In this document: positions 61,379 through 64,000 of the stretch, one piece after another
Layout: the number at the start of each line of letters is the position of its first letter
Position numbering within the stretch: the stretch's first letter is position 1
Source: Callipepla californica brunnescens
Lineage: Eukaryota; Chordata; Aves; Galliformes; Odontophoridae
Assembly: GCA_023055505.1 (NCBI GenBank)
Contig: JALIRH010000001.1
Coordinates: forward strand, 9,736,467-9,800,466
Direction of reading: 5' to 3'
Length of the DNA: 64,000 nt
Position numbers and translations under genes: made by a program
Notes under the pieces: model-generated
The model's input: the letters and a program-made list of their open reading frames with translations, nothing else
Databases searched by the model: none
What the model was told of the DNA's origin: nothing

Positions 61379-61871
61379 GGAAAATACAGTGTTTTGTCTT
61401 TTTTTTTTTTTCTTTTTTCTTTTCCCCAAACAAAACAGAAGCACTGCCTTTTATGTTCTGTTGTTGATATATTGCCAAAAACATACTGTTCCGTAGATTT
61501 TGTTGTTCAGCAGCTTACGTACTGTGATATACGTCCAAATTGTTTCTTAATTTTTTTTCTTTTTTTTTTTTTTTTTAGTGTTTAGGAAAAGAGCTTATTT
61601 CTAAATTTATCATGGTAGGAAACTGGAGTAGAATATAGATGAAGCTGTACCAAGTTGACTCTTTAAATTGCCTTAAGGCGTCTATTGTAATCAAGCTAAC
61701 GTAAGGGCATTTCTAAAATAGCGTGTTTTCAAATGATCAGTGCCTTTGGCTCATTTGAATAACTCAGCCTCTTAATGAACATCTTGGTAACCTCACTGAA
61801 GAAGCACTGAAGGTACTATTGTAAAAGCTGTTGACAGAAAATTTCTCTATGGACATACTGGAGTTATCATT

Positions 61872-61936
61872 TTACATATACATATATATACATATATATA
61901 TATATATATACATATATATACATATATATATATATA
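61872..61936. repeat. (TA)n microsatellite with TACA interruptions in the ZNF800 3' UTR
   Basis: Alternating TA dinucleotides are broken by regularly placed C residues (TACATATA-type units). It is likely length-polymorphic and would form a long AU-only hairpin in RNA. Confidence 0.95.
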
Positions 61937-63762
61937 GACGTGTGTTGTCTGTATTCTGTCCACAGAATGACTTAGAACAGTTTCTCTGAATGTAATTGGG
62001 ATCCTTAATTTCTCTGATTTAAAATGAGTTTGAGTTAGGTTCCTAAGGACAGTTTTAAAAATTGTCAGATTTAGGATTTGATTCTTTTAGTACTTATTTA
62101 TATAAGCACAAGTTTGGACACTTCTGGTGATTTGTGTTTTAAAATGTTCGAGCCTTGTAATTTTTTTTAATTTTTTATTTTAGCCTAAATATTTATACAA
62201 ATCTGGCCTATAATTTTCTTAATTTCTGCCTATACAGAACACTGGGATTTTTTTTTACACTTGGGGGATTAGAATTTGCATTTTCTTAGTTTTCTGTTGC
62301 CTTCATATTCAGGATTAGAGATGGTCTGATTTTTAAGAGAGCCTTTTAAAAAGGGAAATTATATATATATAAGTGATAATTTTGTATTTCAGAATGACTG
62401 AGTGATGCCTGAAGGTGTGGGGATTGTACAAAAATAGAGCGGAGAGACATTAGTGCTACCTATAAGAGTTTTTAACGTCCTTATTCAGAAATCTCCTGAT
62501 AGCATATTTGGTGAAAAGAACACCAAGTTATATGTGCCTTATTCCATCTTTTTACTTTGAAATGCTGTGTCCCAGGAGGTAATTTGATTTCAGTTTAGCT
62601 TTTGTAATGAATTGCTACCTAGCTATGTTAAAACGTAATGCAAAACGTGTGTGACTTCCTAGTGAATCCAGGCTAAATGGGATGGAACTTCAAAAAAGGA
62701 GCTGAGCTGGACCTTGGATTGTGGTGATTTTAGGAGGCCTTTTGTATTTTGATGGTAAATTAAAAATGTGAGCTTATACATTATTTATGCTGTGTAATTG
62801 AAAACAGGATTATACTGGTAAATGCAAAGTATTAATTTATTCCCATTTCTTCTCAGATAGGTTCAAGTGATGTTCGGAAAATTTGGAGTTCATTTGCATG
62901 AAAAAGACTTTAATGTGGTGTTGGAACTGCTAATATCTTGATAATGGTACTATAAGGAGGAAATATCTTCATAAGCTGTTGTTTTCTTACTAAATTACAT
63001 CCATTCTGACTGCATGCTGTTAGACAGTGCCTCCTCCCAAACACTGCTGTAGCTGAAATGCACTTGTGCTTCTAAATTCGCAGTTAACTATGCTTATCTC
63101 TATGCAGTCGAGGTTGGACACGAACTTTCTGAACTTAAAAAAAAAAAACCAAACAGTACAGAGGCAACTTGACAAACAACAGCTTTGGAAGGAGACTTTT
63201 GTTCCTCATTTAGGAAATCATCTTCAGAGAGCTCATCGTACTGTTCCTCCCTCATAGTGCTAATTGATGAACAGCTCTAACTTTTTTTGTGATATCCTAC
63301 TTCGGCGATTGTTGTTATATACTGTTTTAAACTGATTACAAATGAATGTATAAGAGCAAACACGTAGTGTATATTGGCTGAACTGTACTAATTTTTAGTA
63401 TTTGCCATAACATCAGTTTGTTCACATAGACTAATTTCCCAGTTGTGGGACGTCCTGAATTCCGCTGTGCTACGGTCGCTTCAAAGATGTGCATATTTTT
63501 TCCACGCGTGGTTCATCGGACAACTTGATAAACATCTAGGATGTTTACAAGAATATCCACATTCCTCTATTCTTTAATTAAAAAGAAAAAAAAAATTATA
63601 CAACAAGCACTTTAATGATAGCTGCAGTTTATTTTTTCAATTTATTTTTTGAAAGATCAACACACTAATGTTAATATGAAGGTAGTGAATATTCGTCGCT
63701 GTGTTATAGACAGACAATCTGTGCACAACCACTTATAATGTTAGTTTATTTCGTTAAATATT

Positions 63763-63768
63763 AATAAA
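63763..63768 (+). terminator. ZNF800: Candidate polyadenylation signal AATAAA for ZNF800
   Basis: A canonical AATAAA hexamer 2.38 kb past the stop codon, in an A/T-rich stretch. ATTAAA at 63577 is a weaker earlier alternative. Confidence 0.5.
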
Positions 63769-64000
63769 AAGGGAGGATAGTATGAGAGAAACTCCAAGTA
63801 ATTTTTCTCTCGGTAAGATAAATGACCACTATAGATAGCACTTGAATTTGTATAATTTGGAAAATGTTTTAGATCCTCTTTGTTTTAACCTTTTTAAGCA
63901 GGATTTTAGGAAAGCTGTTGCATCCCTGCCATCATTGCCAGTAGGGAATTCTTGGTAGGTTTCGTGCAGCAGTGGTTTTGCTCTTTTCTTGTTTGTTTTG

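Larger units (their letters stand above)
61379..63790 (+). other. ZNF800: ZNF800 3' UTR (inferred extent)
   Basis: After the TGA the sequence is AT-rich, with T runs at 61400-61425 and 61551-61577, a (TA)n tract at 61872-61936 and short ATATAT runs. The first good AATAAA I see is at 63763-63768, so the mRNA probably ends about 15-25 nt later. No CR1 or other mobile element interrupts it. Short open frames here are not believable genes. The extent is an inference from the signal alone. Confidence 0.6.

Overview
The window reads as avian nuclear DNA, probably from a galliform or close relative, though the species cannot be fixed from sequence alone. The evidence is a mostly unique, AT-leaning landscape with many 5'-truncated CR1 LINE copies, some ending in the diagnostic ATTCTATG/ATCTATGA 3' tails. 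A solo LTR resembling bird ERVL-type elements and a vertebrate multi-exon gene with a CpG-island promoter fit the same picture.

Layout. Positions 1 to about 50,100 are intergenic: I find no convincing protein-coding exon, tRNA or rRNA. This stretch holds scattered CR1 fragments on both strands (near 10.96, 16.3, 23.0-24.06, 27.07, 28.64, 32.5, 34.3, 37.8, 44.3 and 44.8 kb). A strongly decayed, probably composite ancient CR1/L3-like region lies at about 39.0-42.6 kb. A degenerate GCCATCATGG-type minisatellite abuts a CR1 breakpoint at 38.17-38.44 kb, and there are homopolymer and microsatellite tracts and a pre-miRNA-like hairpin at 33.3 kb. A 558-bp solo LTR (50,103-50,660, minus strand, 5-bp target duplication CTAAC) lies just upstream of the CpG island at about 50.85-51.9 kb.

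The one gene recognised is ZNF800, on the plus strand from about 51.5 kb to about 63.8 kb. Four coding exons (51,608-51,677; 53,589-53,684; 57,207-57,350; 59,619-61,378) join with GT-AG introns into an open frame of 689 codons plus stop. The protein has a C2HC-like first finger, six C2H2 fingers and basic linkers. All three introns are phase 1. The 3' UTR carries a (TA)n tract and ends near an AATAAA at 63,763. In human, ZNF800 lies between GRM8 and GCC1/ARF5. If that order holds, the left 50 kb is the upstream intergenic region on the GCC1 side, but no part of those neighbours is visible here.

Points most worth a second look: a six-unit KSTx repeat in ZNF800 where the mammalian protein has about one unit; a long upstream overlapping reading frame with an ideal Kozak context that would survive splicing through exons 1-3; a strong alternative donor in intron 1; the LTR beside the promoter; the hairpin at 33.3 kb; and the ancient CR1 region. 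I found no clearly novel multi-gene system.
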